Source of the DNA: JAADHX01 sp964569385
GTDB taxonomy: Bacteria; Actinomycetota; Acidimicrobiia; Acidimicrobiales; Poriferisodalaceae
Reading direction: 5' to 3'
Assembly: GCA_964569385.1 (NCBI GenBank)
Contig: CAZMUM010000001.1
Coordinates: 62,001-126,000 of the forward strand
Length of the DNA stretch: 64,000 nucleotides
This document shows positions 1 through 9,413 of the stretch, in pieces (positions within the stretch are counted from its first letter, which is position 1; each line of letters starts with the position of its first letter). The notes under the pieces were generated by a model. It was not told the DNA's origin and did not search any database. It saw only the letters and a program-made list of their open reading frames with translations. The translations under genes were made by a program, and so were the position numbers.

Positions 1-1218
1 TGAACCTGTCTTGCCAACAATTGCGACTGACTCTCCAGGTTCGACATCGAAGTCGAAGCCAGACAACACGGGCTGACCATCGTCGTATGAGAACGACACA
101 TCTTTGAACGAGACCCGACCTAGGTGTTGGCCGTCTGGCAACGGCGTCGAGGTCTCTGGGTCGACGATTTCGATTCGGGTGTCGAGGAGCGCTGCGACTC
201 GTGCTCCGGCTGCGGTAGCTCGCTGAAAGTTGGAGACGATCATTCCCAGACTGCGCAACGGTTGGACCAGCAGAACGACGTAGATGTTGAACAGCACCAA
301 CTCGCCGATCTCCATGGTGCCGTTTAGCACTTGGTGGCCGCCGAATCCGAGAACCGCTATCAAACCGATGTTGGGTACAAGTTCTAGGGCGGGAAGATAG
401 GTGGAACGGGCCTGAGCGGCAAGAAGTGACTGCTCACGAATGTCGTCGGCCTCGACGGCTAGAGCATCGAACCGGACCTGCTCGGCACCGAACCCCTTAA
501 CCACCCTGATGCCGGCGACGGTCTCCTCGACCACGCCGGCAAGTTGGGCCGACTCCTCTTGAATACCGCGAACCGCTGGATGAAGCTGCTGGGCAAACTT
601 TCGGCCGAACAAGTTGGCCAAAGGTAAGCCGGCGAGAGCTAGCAAGGCCAGGCTCCAATTGAGGCTAAGCAGGATCAGCGCGGCGAGGACCACCGTTAGA
701 ACGTTGGCCGCAGTGACTGGCAGCATCGTCACAAAGTTCTGGAACTGTTGAAGGTCGGTGTTGGCTCGACTCATGAGTTGGCCAGTCAGGAATCGGTCGT
801 GAAACCCGAAGTGGAGCCGCTGGGCGTGTTCGAAGACCTTGTCGCGGTAGTCAGCTTCGATAGCCCGAGCATTTAGGAACGCAACATATCGGCGCGCTCC
901 GGTCGCGATGCCCGACACCACACCAACGGCGGTGATAGCGAGCGACCAGGCGAGAAGCGAATCGTTGCCACGAATGCCATCGTCGATAGCCCGCTGAATC
1001 ATGAGCGGTACCGCCACCTTGGTGACGGTCCACACAACCCCAACGAACATGCCAAACGCGATGCCGCGACGGTAGGAATGCATGGCTTCGCGCAACAAGC
1101 GACGACCAATACTGCGCTCCTCGGCCTCGGCTGCCTCGGTTAACGACTGATCGTCGGGTTTCTTGGAATCTTGGTCGGCGCTGGCTGTAGAACGATCGTC
1201 CGATGGAGCGAGGCTCAT
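1..1218 (-). CDS. ABC exporter, fused membrane and ATPase subunit (3' part outside window)
   Basis: Reading the minus strand from an ATG at 1216-1218 gives an open frame that runs off the window start without a stop. The first ~330 residues look like a type IV ABC exporter membrane domain with several hydrophobic helices and the usual coupling-helix segment around GFGAEQVRFD. The ATPase domain then begins (VSFKDVSFSYDDGQPVL) and the window ends inside its Walker A motif (VAIVGKTGS). This is the half-transporter type that dimerises to export lipids, drugs or peptides; the substrate cannot be told. The ATG overlaps the TGA of the preceding oxidoreductase gene by 4 bp (ATGA), so the two are probably co-translated. 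Walker B and signature motifs lie outside the window. Confidence 0.9.
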   Translation of the reverse strand, partial: MSLAPSDDRSTASADQDSKKPDDQSLTEAAEAEERSIGRRLLREAMHSYRRGIAFGMFVGVVWTVTKVAVPLMIQRAIDDGIRGNDSLLAWSLAITAVGVVSGIATGARRYVAFLNARAIEADYRDKVFEHAQRLHFGFHDRFLTGQLMSRANTDLQQFQNFVTMLPVTAANVLTVVLAALILLSLNWSLALLALAGLPLANLFGRKFAQQLHPAVRGIQEESAQLAGVVEETVAGIRVVKGFGAEQVRFDALAVEADDIREQSLLAAQARSTYLPALELVPNIGLIAVLGFGGHQVLNGTMEIGELVLFNIYVVLLVQPLRSLGMIVSNFQRATAAGARVAALLDTRIEIVDPETSTPLPDGQHLGRVSFKDVSFSYDDGQPVLSGFDFDVEPGESVAIVGKTGS

Positions 1219-2168
1219 ACGCCGCCCAAGGCAGGAGCCAGGCGACGCCAACCATCGCGCGCTGCTGCCGCGTCGGCGGGGTCTGGTGTAAGCACCTGGA
1301 CACAGACATGGTCGGCGCCAGCATCATGATGTTGCGAAACACGTTCGGCCACAGTTGCTTCATCGCCCCACACAACAACAGCATCGACAACGTCGTCTGA
1401 GCCGCCGTCGGCGAGGTCGTCTTCGGTGAAGCCGAGGCGTTTGAGGTTGTTCGCGTAGTTCGGGAGCCCTAGGTACACAGCCATATTGTTGCGGGCCGTT
1501 TCGCGAGCAGAGTCCGGGTTGGTGTCGAGAACACACATCTGCTCGGGGGCGAGCAGGGCATCGGGGCCCATGACGTCGCGAGCTAAGGCGGTGTGTTCCG
1601 GCGTGGTGAAATAGGGATGAGCACCGGCAGTCTGGTCCGCCGCCAGCTTCAACATCTTTGGGCCAAGAGCAGCGAGCACCAAGTTGTTAGGAAGCTCCCG
1701 CGGGCCGACTCCGGCCCGCCATAGAGACGCCTGCATCATCTCGAGATAGTCACGCATGTAGGACAACGGTTTGCTGTACTCGTGTTTGCGCACCCACGAC
1801 ACAAGAGTGTGATGGCTAACCCCCAACCCCATCAGGAATCGCCCAGGATGGGCTTCTTCGAGGGTGCGCATAATGTTCGCGGTGGTCATGGGGTCGCGGG
1901 CGTAGATGTTGGCAATACCTGTTGCCAGCGCCACACGTTCGGTGGCCTCAAGGAGCATTGTCGCTAGGACGAACGGATCTCGGCCAACTGTCTCTGGCAC
2001 CCACAGTGCGCCGTACCCAAGCTCGTCGACTTCGATGGCAGCCTCACGTGCAGCCTGTATTGGCAGGGCATCGAGGACCCCAGTCCAGACTCCGATTCGG
2101 CCGATATTGGTCGTGCGATTTCGATTGTTCGGTCTGTTGCCATCTTGGTTGTTCGGGCTGTCACTCAT
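1215..2168 (-). CDS. LLM class F420-dependent oxidoreductase
   Basis: The protein of about 317 residues has the luciferase-like monooxygenase TIM-barrel pattern: an N-terminal strand IGVWTG, then LGYGALWVPE, ATGIANIYAR, the GRFLMGLGVSH motif and a late VCVQVLTPD segment. In actinobacteria such TIGR03620-like proteins usually use coenzyme F420 and act on an unknown substrate. I chose the ATG at 2166-2168 (MSDSPNN); an ATG 18 bp upstream (2186) is possible, while the longer open frame up to 2303 would overlap the gene before it. Its TGA overlaps the start of the ABC exporter gene. The cofactor is inferred from the family; no F420-specific residue was tested. Confidence 0.85.
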   Translation of the reverse strand: MSDSPNNQDGNRPNNRNRTTNIGRIGVWTGVLDALPIQAAREAAIEVDELGYGALWVPETVGRDPFVLATMLLEATERVALATGIANIYARDPMTTANIMRTLEEAHPGRFLMGLGVSHHTLVSWVRKHEYSKPLSYMRDYLEMMQASLWRAGVGPRELPNNLVLAALGPKMLKLAADQTAGAHPYFTTPEHTALARDVMGPDALLAPEQMCVLDTNPDSARETARNNMAVYLGLPNYANNLKRLGFTEDDLADGGSDDVVDAVVVWGDEATVAERVSQHHDAGADHVCVQVLTPDPADAAAARDGWRRLAPALGGV

Positions 2169-2232
2169 CGCCTCGACCGTACCCATGTTGACACCGACTG
2201 CGATAATTAACCTCGCTTGGATACCCCAGAAA

Positions 2233-2754
2233 TCAGTCGATCCGGCGCAATTCGTTGCGATAGCGGTGACCTCTGGCGCGATAGCTCTCGGCGCCGGAAA
2301 CAATCATCGATTCGGCGTCGACAGCATCCGGCCGAATCTTGGCTGGAACGCCTAACGCCATTGCTCCGGCCGGGACCCTCATTCCACCCGGCACCAACGC
2401 GTTTGCGCCAACAAGAGCGCCGGACTCGACCACTGCTGCATGCAAAACCGTGGAATTGGAGCCAATCAAGGACCCATCTTGGATAACACAACCCTCGAGA
2501 TGAGCAAGATGGCCAATCACACAGTCGCTACCGATGGTGGTGGGGAGCTCGGCGGTGGTGTGAACAACTACACCGTCTTGTACCGAGGTTCGGTCGCCTA
2601 TGAAGATATCGCCGTCGTCGCCGCGTAGCACGCAACACGCCCAGACCGTCGACTCAGCGCCGACGGTAACGCTTCCGATGATCACCGCTTCTGGGTGAAC
2701 GAACGCCGTGGGGTGAATTGTTGGAACTTGGTCGCCAAGTGCGTAGATAGCCAT
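2233..2754 (-). CDS. Gamma-carbonic-anhydrase-like left-handed beta-helix protein
   Basis: This 173-residue protein shows hexapeptide repeats of a left-handed beta-helix (for example VIIGSVTVGAEST, IFIGDRTSVQDG, SLIGSNSTVLHAAVV) and the PaaY/YrdA/CaiE layout. His65 (VVVHTT) and His82 (IGH) match two zinc ligands. The position where the third ligand is usually found in GHxxxxHGC carries Glu87, with an extra His at 85 (HLEGC). This variant occurs in part of the family and makes carbonic anhydrase activity uncertain. The ATG is at 2752-2754. It lies divergent to the peptidase gene, with about 24 bp between the preferred starts, so transcripts may be leaderless. Confidence 0.88.
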   Translation of the reverse strand: MAIYALGDQVPTIHPTAFVHPEAVIIGSVTVGAESTVWACCVLRGDDGDIFIGDRTSVQDGVVVHTTAELPTTIGSDCVIGHLAHLEGCVIQDGSLIGSNSTVLHAAVVESGALVGANALVPGGMRVPAGAMALGVPAKIRPDAVDAESMIVSGAESYRARGHRYRNELRRID

Positions 2755-2778
2755 CGGATGAAGTTAGCGTGCCCCTCG

Positions 2779-4839
2779 ATGACGCCTGAACTTGAGCCTC
2801 CTGTAGCGCCGCAGCGCGAACATGTTCGCGAGATCCACGGAACCACCAAAGCGGATCCTTGGTTCTGGTTACGCGACAAGGACGACCCGCAAACCGTTGA
2901 GTATCTCAACGCTGAGAACGCCTACGCGGATGCGCTGTTGGCTCCGTTGGATGACCTTGCCGACACGTTGTTCGCCGAGATCAAGGGGCGGATCAACGAG
3001 ACCGACATCAGTGTTCCTGTCAAGAAGGGTCCATGGTGGTACATGTCACGCACAGTTGAAGGTGAGCAGTACCAGATCCATGTTCGTCAGGCCGACGTAG
3101 ACGGCGCACCGAGTGGTGATGACCTAGTCCTGCTCGATGAGAACGCCGAAGCTGGCGAGAGCGATTATTTTGCTCTCGGTGATCTATTGGTCAGCCCAGA
3201 TCACAACCTTCTGGCGTTCACTACCGACCTCGACGGCGACGAACAGTACGACCTGTTCATTCTCGATCTGAGCACCGGCCGACTGACCAATGATCGGATC
3301 GGTGGCCTCACCTACGGGCTCGCCTGGGCCCGAGATTCCAGCACGATTTTCTACACTCTTGCCGACGACATGCAACGCGCCGATCGGGTACTGCGCCATC
3401 GTCTCGGTAGCGACTCCACTTCCGACGAGGTTGTGCATCACGAACCCGACGAACGATTTTGGGTTGGCTTGGCCGCCACCCGCTCCGAGCGATTCATCGT
3501 CATCAACTCTGACTCCAAGACAACGTCGGAAGTGTGGGTTGTCAATGCCGACAACCCCGATTCGCCGGCCCGGGTCATCGAACCGCGACGCGCCGGGCAC
3601 GAATATCGCATCGAACACCACGACGAACGGTTCCTTGTTCTTTCTAACGAAGACGCTCCAGACTTTCGTTTGTTTGAAACCTCGATCGAAGCCCCTGGCC
3701 GTTCCAATTGGGTCGAGCTTTTGGCCCACGAACCCGGTGTGAGACTCGACGATGTCGATGCCTACGCCCGTCATCTTGTCATCACCAGACGCAGGGCCAA
3801 TGTCCCTCAGGTAACGGTGTGGCATCTCGAATCCGATTCCCAGGTCGATGTCGAGTTCGCCGAGCCGATCTTCGAGACCGGCGGAGGTTCAAACGTCGAG
3901 TGGGACACCAATCGCTACCGGTTCGGTTACACCTCGATGGTCACCCCAAGTTCGGTGTTCGATCTCGATGTGGTCACCGGCGAACAGAAGCTGCTCAAGC
4001 AACAAGAAGTTGTTGGCGGTCACGACCCGAGCCAGTACGTGACCACGAGGCTCATGGCCCCAGCCGGCGATTCCACGTTGGTTCCGGTCAGCGTGGTCAG
4101 GCACGTGGACACTCCAGTTGATGGCACGGCGCCGGCGCTCCTCTACGCTTACGGGTCCTACGAAACAATCCTTCCAGCCGGGTTCTCGTCGGCACGTTTG
4201 TCACTGCTCGACCGTGGGTTTGTCTTTGCTATGGCCCATGTTCGAGGCGGAGGCGAACTTGGACGCGACTGGTACGACCAGGGCCGCATCGCCCACAAGC
4301 AGAACACCTTCGGCGACACGATTGCAGTTGTCGACCACCTGGGCCAAAGCGGTTGGGCTGATCCGCACCGAATCGTTGTACGCGGCGGCTCGGCCGGTGG
4401 TTTGTTGGTCGGAGCGGTACTTAATCAGGCTCCAGCGAAACTGGCAGCCGCGGTTGCCGAGGTGCCCTTTGTCGACAACGTCAATACCATGCTCGATGCC
4501 TCGTTGCCCCTAACCGTCACCGAATACGACGAGTGGGGCAACCCTCAAGAGGCCGACGCGTTTAACTACATGTCGACATATTCGCCGTACGAAAACGTGG
4601 CCAAGATCGACTATCCCCCGATCTACATGACAGCTGGTCTCAACGACCCACGAGTCTCGTACTGGGAACCAGCCAAGTGGCTGGCGAAACTGCGGGTCAA
4701 CGCCACCGGCCGCCGCCGCTTTGTGCTTCGCACTGAGATGGGATCCGGCCACGGAGGGCCGTCTGGACGCTACGACTCCTGGCGCGATGAGGCAAAGATT
4801 CTCGCCTTCGTGCTCGATGCGGTTGGCATCTCCGAATAG
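2779..4839 (+). CDS. S9A family prolyl oligopeptidase / oligopeptidase B-like
   Basis: The product of 686 residues has the S9A two-domain layout: an N-terminal seven-bladed propeller part (DPWFWLRDKDD at the start, as in oligopeptidase B) and a C-terminal alpha/beta hydrolase domain. The catalytic triad is visible as Ser538 in RGGSAGG, Asp623 in NDPRVSYW and His658 in GSGHGGPSGRY; the last motif is typical of oligopeptidase B (protease II), which cuts short peptides after basic residues. No signal peptide is seen, so it is probably cytoplasmic. I prefer the ATG at 2779 (MTPELEPP); an in-frame ATG at 2758 and the long frame from 2695 would run into the divergent neighbour. Confidence 0.92.
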   Translation: MTPELEPPVAPQREHVREIHGTTKADPWFWLRDKDDPQTVEYLNAENAYADALLAPLDDLADTLFAEIKGRINETDISVPVKKGPWWYMSRTVEGEQYQIHVRQADVDGAPSGDDLVLLDENAEAGESDYFALGDLLVSPDHNLLAFTTDLDGDEQYDLFILDLSTGRLTNDRIGGLTYGLAWARDSSTIFYTLADDMQRADRVLRHRLGSDSTSDEVVHHEPDERFWVGLAATRSERFIVINSDSKTTSEVWVVNADNPDSPARVIEPRRAGHEYRIEHHDERFLVLSNEDAPDFRLFETSIEAPGRSNWVELLAHEPGVRLDDVDAYARHLVITRRRANVPQVTVWHLESDSQVDVEFAEPIFETGGGSNVEWDTNRYRFGYTSMVTPSSVFDLDVVTGEQKLLKQQEVVGGHDPSQYVTTRLMAPAGDSTLVPVSVVRHVDTPVDGTAPALLYAYGSYETILPAGFSSARLSLLDRGFVFAMAHVRGGGELGRDWYDQGRIAHKQNTFGDTIAVVDHLGQSGWADPHRIVVRGGSAGGLLVGAVLNQAPAKLAAAVAEVPFVDNVNTMLDASLPLTVTEYDEWGNPQEADAFNYMSTYSPYENVAKIDYPPIYMTAGLNDPRVSYWEPAKWLAKLRVNATGRRRFVLRTEMGSGHGGPSGRYDSWRDEAKILAFVLDAVGISE

Positions 4840-4889
4840 GAGGCCGAGCCGGTAGGCGATCGGTCGCTTTACGCCGTCGGGCACGAGAC

Positions 4890-5453
4890 CTAACGCGCTT
4901 TTCGATGCCAGGGTCGACGGCGTTTGTTGGTGTGAGGGAACGGCTCTGCCGGCACATCCAGATCCAGCAGCTCACAGATCGGCTCCCAGGCAATGCCGCG
5001 ATCGACATGAATCCAGATGGCATCACGGTCTCTGACCCACCCCGCCAACTCGCCATAGTGACGTTTGTAGACGGTGCTCAGGTGTCGTTCATCGAAGGTG
5101 TCCGAGCCGTACAGCTCGCGATGCACACGATCGCCGATGGCCCGAGTCTGGGGGTCGAGGCGGTCGAGGCCAGGCCCGAACAGCCATTGCATCGAATCCA
5201 GCCATTGTTCGAGGGATCGTTGGGTAACGATCCATCGCGCATCTGGACACACCGCCTCAAGTTGCCTGTAGCGAAACGGGATCGGGTTGTCGAAAAACGC
5301 ATCATGGCAGGCCAGGAAGTTGGTATCGATCGAGTCGAGCAACGGGATTGAGTCTGGCGCCGAGTTGAGGCCAAGCCGGCCCATCGCCTGATGCATCGAG
5401 GTTGTACCGGTTCGAGCGAGGCCGACACCAAATACCTTGCCGGTCAGTGGCAT
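4890..5453 (-). CDS. Sulfotransferase family protein
   Basis: The protein of about 187 residues begins with KVFGVGLARTGTTSMHQAM, the P-loop-like PAPS 5'-phosphosulfate-binding loop of the sulfotransferase superfamily. It continues with WIVTQRSLEQWLDSM, which fits the 3'-phosphate binding region (R and S). It is shorter than most bacterial sulfotransferases (about 200-280) but looks complete. The acceptor substrate is unknown. An upstream in-frame TTG at 5489 would add 12 residues; the ATG at 5453 is preferred because the P-loop motif follows directly. It converges with the S9 peptidase gene upstream. Confidence 0.82.
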   Translation of the reverse strand: MPLTGKVFGVGLARTGTTSMHQAMGRLGLNSAPDSIPLLDSIDTNFLACHDAFFDNPIPFRYRQLEAVCPDARWIVTQRSLEQWLDSMQWLFGPGLDRLDPQTRAIGDRVHRELYGSDTFDERHLSTVYKRHYGELAGWVRDRDAIWIHVDRGIAWEPICELLDLDVPAEPFPHTNKRRRPWHRKAR

Positions 5454-5584
5454 GGGACCCGCAGTCTTGGAGTGCTCGGCATGGCTCAACTCTGGCCCAT
5501 ATCGCCTTCGTAGTGTCGGATGAATTTCGGGCCCACCGGAAGGAGTCGCAGACGCGGGCGCCCGAACGGGCCCAGTTAGTGAGG

Positions 5585-7447
5585 TCAGTCAGTGAGGTCG
5601 ATCAGCTCTCCGCAGTGGATGTCGCTAGCAGTCTTGAGTACCTCAAGGATGTCGTCGCCGAGAAGTTCCTCGCGATCGAGGAGGGCGTCGCGTAGCGCCT
5701 CGACAAGGTGACGGTTTCGACTGATCAGCTGGTCGACGGTCTTCTTTCGAGCCTGGAGAATCTCTTCGGTGGCTTCACGCCCGAAATCCGATGCCAGCAC
5801 CTTGGTGACGAGGTCGGCCCCGTTGCCCATGTTGGCGGCCTCGAACGACAGCAGGGTGCCGCCCATCCCGAGGGCGCCGACCATGGTGGCGGCAGCCTTA
5901 GTGGCAGCCGCTAGGTCGCCAGATGGGCCGCTGCCAGACTCTCCGAACCATTGCTCCTCTGCGACCATGCCGCCGAAAGCAATGTCGATCCCGGCTTCGA
6001 TCTGGGTTCGGGTGCGCATAAATTGCTCTTCGGAGTCGCTGTGGGCCAAGAGGCCGAGGGCGTCCTTGCGTTTGATGATTGAGAGCACTTCGAGGGTTCG
6101 TCCTGCGCCGACCAGGTGAGCAACTACCGCATGTCCGGCCTCGTGTGTTGCGATGGTGCGGCGCTCGGCCTCGGTGTAGATCACGCTCTCGGTTAGACCG
6201 AGCTCCTCGGTCATCTTGGCTTGCTGGATGTCGTCCCAGTTGAGAGCGTCACGTCCACCACGCAGAGCCCACACCAAGGCCTCGTCTAGAAGATGTTCGA
6301 GCATGACCGGCGAATAGCCCATGGTCATGGCGGCCAGCGCGTCGCGTCGAGCGGGCTTATCCAACTCGTCGGTGTGCACCTTCTTGTCGAGGTAAAAATC
6401 GATGATCTCGCGACGCCCGGGTCGACCAGGAAGGCCGAAGTAGATCGAGCGATCGAACCGGCCAGGGCGCAACAATGCCGGATCGAGGTCAGAAGCTCGG
6501 TTCGTGGCGCCGACCACAAGAATGTTGGCCGGGTCGGCCCGGCGCTTGTTGACTTGTTTGTCCGACGGCAGGAGTCGGTTGATTCGATCAATGAAGAAGT
6601 TCATCAGCCTCACACCGGCCGTCGGCTCGTCGAATGACTGAAGTTGGATCAGCAACTCGTTCACTACGCCGGTAATACCTTCGCCTCGGCCTGATCCCAT
6701 TCCGCTTCGAGAGCCACCGATGGCGTCGAATTCCTCGATGAAACCAATGGCCCCGCCCTCTTTGCGCGCCGCCTTTCGAAGCGAGCGAAAGTAGGACCGA
6801 ATCTTGCGGTTGGTTTGGCCATAGTACATTGACTGAAATGCCGAGCTCGACACAAACAAGAACGGCACGCCGGCATCAGAAGCCATAGCCTTTGCCATGT
6901 ATGTCTTGCCGGTTCCAGGGGGACCCTCGAACAGAATGGCCCGGCGTGGGGTGCCGCCCATTCGTTCCTTGAACGTCTTGTGCGCAAGAAAGAGGTTGAG
7001 GGTCTTGACGACCTCTTCTTTCACGGTGTCGATTCCCTTGACGTCGTCGATGGTGGTATCGATCTCGCTGGGGTGGAAGGTCACGTGTGGAGACCGGCCC
7101 GCGGCTAGCAGCGGGCCTAGTAGGGCACCGCCAAGAATCAGGATCAACAAGACGGGGAAGATGTATTCGCCGCGAATCGGCAGGTTGGGAACCCCGGGCC
7201 ACACGGACTGGCCGCTTAGGGCCCTCCACCATGCATAAGTTGCGATAAGCCCGAGGACGACAGCAATGCGGCCGATGCGGCCCTGTCGACTGCGCTCTCT
7301 TGTGACTTGAACATCGATGAGCCCGTCGGAGAGAACGGTCGATTCAGATAAACGGCTTAACTCCACGAGCAAATCCTCCGATAGCGGAAAGTAGTCGTTC
7401 TGTCGAATCAACCACTTTAAGTGAGTTCTCACTACTCTAGGACGCAA
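5585..7447 (-). CDS. FtsH-like AAA+ zinc metalloprotease, divergent
   Basis: The 620-residue product has two N-terminal hydrophobic segments (about 60-74 and 96-113), then an AAA+ domain with Walker A GPPGTGKT (175-182) and a second-region arginine stretch (LDPALLRPGRFDR, 321-333), then an M41 peptidase domain with HEAGH (435-439) and Asp511 (SGD) as the third zinc ligand. This is the FtsH plan of membrane-bound ATP-dependent proteolysis. Two features are unusual: Walker B reads FIEEFD (236-241) instead of FIDEID, and about 30 residues are inserted between QSFDEP and ILVVGATN (about 277-308). The open frame begins with TTG at 7447; GTG at 7432 is an alternative. It is probably a lineage-specific paralogue of FtsH. 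Confidence 0.88.
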   Translation of the reverse strand: MRPRVVRTHLKWLIRQNDYFPLSEDLLVELSRLSESTVLSDGLIDVQVTRERSRQGRIGRIAVVLGLIATYAWWRALSGQSVWPGVPNLPIRGEYIFPVLLILILGGALLGPLLAAGRSPHVTFHPSEIDTTIDDVKGIDTVKEEVVKTLNLFLAHKTFKERMGGTPRRAILFEGPPGTGKTYMAKAMASDAGVPFLFVSSSAFQSMYYGQTNRKIRSYFRSLRKAARKEGGAIGFIEEFDAIGGSRSGMGSGRGEGITGVVNELLIQLQSFDEPTAGVRLMNFFIDRINRLLPSDKQVNKRRADPANILVVGATNRASDLDPALLRPGRFDRSIYFGLPGRPGRREIIDFYLDKKVHTDELDKPARRDALAAMTMGYSPVMLEHLLDEALVWALRGGRDALNWDDIQQAKMTEELGLTESVIYTEAERRTIATHEAGHAVVAHLVGAGRTLEVLSIIKRKDALGLLAHSDSEEQFMRTRTQIEAGIDIAFGGMVAEEQWFGESGSGPSGDLAAATKAAATMVGALGMGGTLLSFEAANMGNGADLVTKVLASDFGREATEEILQARKKTVDQLISRNRHLVEALRDALLDREELLGDDILEVLKTASDIHCGELIDLTD

Positions 7448-7497
7448 GTCTCAGTCTGCCAAGAGCGGATCTCTGTTTCCAGTTGCGTCGCTCGGCT

Positions 7498-7872
7498 CTA
7501 GTAGGTCAACACCAGCGCGGCGACGCCCACCATGAGCAGTGCCGCGTTCCTAAGAATCGACCCCGGGCCGATTGGTTTAGCTGACCACTGACCAAAACAC
7601 GCACAAACCGGCGGCTCTGGCATTCGAACGGCCCTAAACAAGACCACGGTGAAGCCAGCCAACACACCACAGCCTGCAATCAAACCAACTCGGGGAGCCA
7701 CTCCGCTAATAATCGCCACGCCGAGAACCACCTCGAGGATCGGGATCGGGACAATCAACCACGCCGGCGTACCAAGCGTCCGAGCAGCCTGGGGCCAACC
7801 GGGGTCGTTTCGTTTGAGAGCTCCAGACGCCACAAACACCGCACCGAAAACAATCTCGAGTACCACCGCCAT
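7498..7872 (-). CDS. MauE/DoxX-like integral membrane protein
   Basis: This 124-residue protein has four predicted hydrophobic helices and the MauE-type signature PVCACFGQW followed by an RNAALL segment. The family includes MauE of methylamine dehydrogenase maturation and related DoxX proteins, often linked with thiol-disulfide exchange in the membrane; the CxC pair may be redox-active. It lies between the FtsH-like and flavin reductase genes on the same strand, with gaps of about 18 bp to the latter and 50 bp to the former. Function beyond the family is unknown. Confidence 0.75.
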   Translation of the reverse strand: MAVVLEIVFGAVFVASGALKRNDPGWPQAARTLGTPAWLIVPIPILEVVLGVAIISGVAPRVGLIAGCGVLAGFTVVLFRAVRMPEPPVCACFGQWSAKPIGPGSILRNAALLMVGVAALVLTY

Positions 7873-7890
7873 CAGGTCACCATTGAAGTG

Positions 7891-8391
7891 TCAGCCGAAG
7901 GTGCCGTATTGACCTTTGAAGAACACCATCGGATCGGTGTCGGTCTCAACGATCTCGAGGTGTTGCACCCGACCAATAACAATGTCGTGGTCGCCAGCTT
8001 CGTGAACCGCGTCGATCTTGCAATCGACCCAAGCGATCGCTCCGGTCAACACGGGTGATCCAGTGGGAGAACGAGTCCAGTCGACGCCGTCGAACTTGTC
8101 GTCGTTTCTACTGGCCATAGCGCCGCACAACTCGAACTGATCGGCGGCAAAGATGTTGACGCAGAACGCCCCCGACTCGCGAATCTGTGCCCACGTGGTC
8201 GAGTCACGCGTTGGCAGAAAGCCAACCAGCGCCGGATCGAGCGAAACCGAGGTAAACGATCCAATGGCCATGCCGACCGGTCCGCCTTGTGTAGTAGCCG
8301 TCACGGCGGTCACGCCGGTGGGGAAACAACCGAGTGTGTTACGAAACTCAATCGGATCGATCTCTGGATGTTCGGAATTCTCTTCTGACAC
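7891..8391 (-). CDS. Flavin reductase family protein (flavin-binding split barrel)
   Basis: The 166-residue product matches the short-chain flavin reductase family: FRNTLGCFPTGVTAVTA at the N-terminus, the MAIGSFTSVSLDPALVGFL stretch that binds FMN or FAD, and AFCVNIFAADQ further on. These enzymes use NAD(P)H to reduce free flavin for partner monooxygenases, or act as flavoenzymes themselves; a partner is not obvious here. The start is GTG at 8389-8391, with a GGGAG-like Shine-Dalgarno about 8 bases upstream. It sits just upstream of the MauE-like gene on the same strand. Confidence 0.88.
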   Translation of the reverse strand: MSEENSEHPEIDPIEFRNTLGCFPTGVTAVTATTQGGPVGMAIGSFTSVSLDPALVGFLPTRDSTTWAQIRESGAFCVNIFAADQFELCGAMASRNDDKFDGVDWTRSPTGSPVLTGAIAWVDCKIDAVHEAGDHDIVIGRVQHLEIVETDTDPMVFFKGQYGTFG

Positions 8392-8475
8392 GTCTTCTCC
8401 CGATGGCCTTATGGACGCTCAACTCTGACACTAGTACGGCAGCCGCCGCAGTGGCCCAACTGCCATGGGGCGCGC

Positions 8476-9297
8476 CTACAGCGCCACGGTAAGGCCTTCA
8501 GAGGCTGCGATGACGGTTAGGTCTTCGGCCTCAACCATCGACTGAGCGAGACCGAGAAGTTCGTCGACACCATCATCGTCTCGCGACGGGTCGTGATGAA
8601 AAAGGGCAAGCGTGCCGACTCCGGCTGCTAGAGCGACCTCGACGGCGAACCCAACCGTCGAGTGCCCCCAGTCGGACTTACCAACGAACTCGTCGTCGGT
8701 GTACTGAGCATCGTGAATCAACAAGTCGACGCCGTCGACAAGACGAAGCAACTCGGCCGAGATGGCACCATCGACAGGTTGTTGATGGTCTGACACATAA
8801 GCAACTGAGACCCCATCGTGATCGACTCGGTAGGCGTTCGTGGGGCCCGGATGATCGACTCGGGCCGCCGTAATCGATGCCGAACCAGCCTGAATCTGGC
8901 CGCGATCGAGTTCCTCGATACTGACGCCGACACACAAGTCCTTAAGAGCCACTGGGAAGAATGGTGGACGAACAACCCGAGCCAACACGTCGCGTAACGT
9001 TCCCTCGCCTGGCTGCGGAGGACCGATCAGGCGAGCGTTGGCTAGCGGGCTCAACAATGGCGCGAAAAAAGGAAGGCCCTGGATGTGATCCCAGTGCAAG
9101 TGCGTAAGCAACAAGATGCCCTCAAAAGCGCCTTTGACGGTCGCCCCGTAGTTACGAATACCGGTGCCAAGATCTATGACGATCGGAGGGCAACCAACGG
9201 CATCGATGCTCACACACGCGGTGTTGCCGCCGTAACGGGATGTCTCGGCACTAACAGCAGGTGTCGAGCCGCGCACGCCATGAAAGGTCACTCGCAT
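8476..9297 (-). CDS. MBL fold metallo-hydrolase
   Basis: The 273-residue protein carries the metallo-beta-lactamase motif HLHWDH and further metal ligands consistent with DHPGPTN, HDAQY and FHHDPSRDD. The N-terminus (MRVTFHGVRGSTP) and the overall pattern resemble the phosphodiesterase-like/RNase Z-like branch, sometimes annotated next to cyclic nucleotide or signalling proteins in other bacteria. The substrate is unknown. The ATG is at 9295-9297. It is downstream of pilT on the same strand, with a 148-bp gap that contains a short tandem repeat. Confidence 0.88.
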   Translation of the reverse strand: MRVTFHGVRGSTPAVSAETSRYGGNTACVSIDAVGCPPIVIDLGTGIRNYGATVKGAFEGILLLTHLHWDHIQGLPFFAPLLSPLANARLIGPPQPGEGTLRDVLARVVRPPFFPVALKDLCVGVSIEELDRGQIQAGSASITAARVDHPGPTNAYRVDHDGVSVAYVSDHQQPVDGAISAELLRLVDGVDLLIHDAQYTDDEFVGKSDWGHSTVGFAVEVALAAGVGTLALFHHDPSRDDDGVDELLGLAQSMVEAEDLTVIAASEGLTVAL

Positions 9298-9413
9298 GCG
9301 CTTAACTCCCCCATCTTCGGTTCCCCTAGTCGCCGCTTACATCGCCCATTCGGCGATGCACAACTGCGCTAAGGCTATAAAGACGCCGGTACCCCACGTC
9401 AAGAGACAACTGT

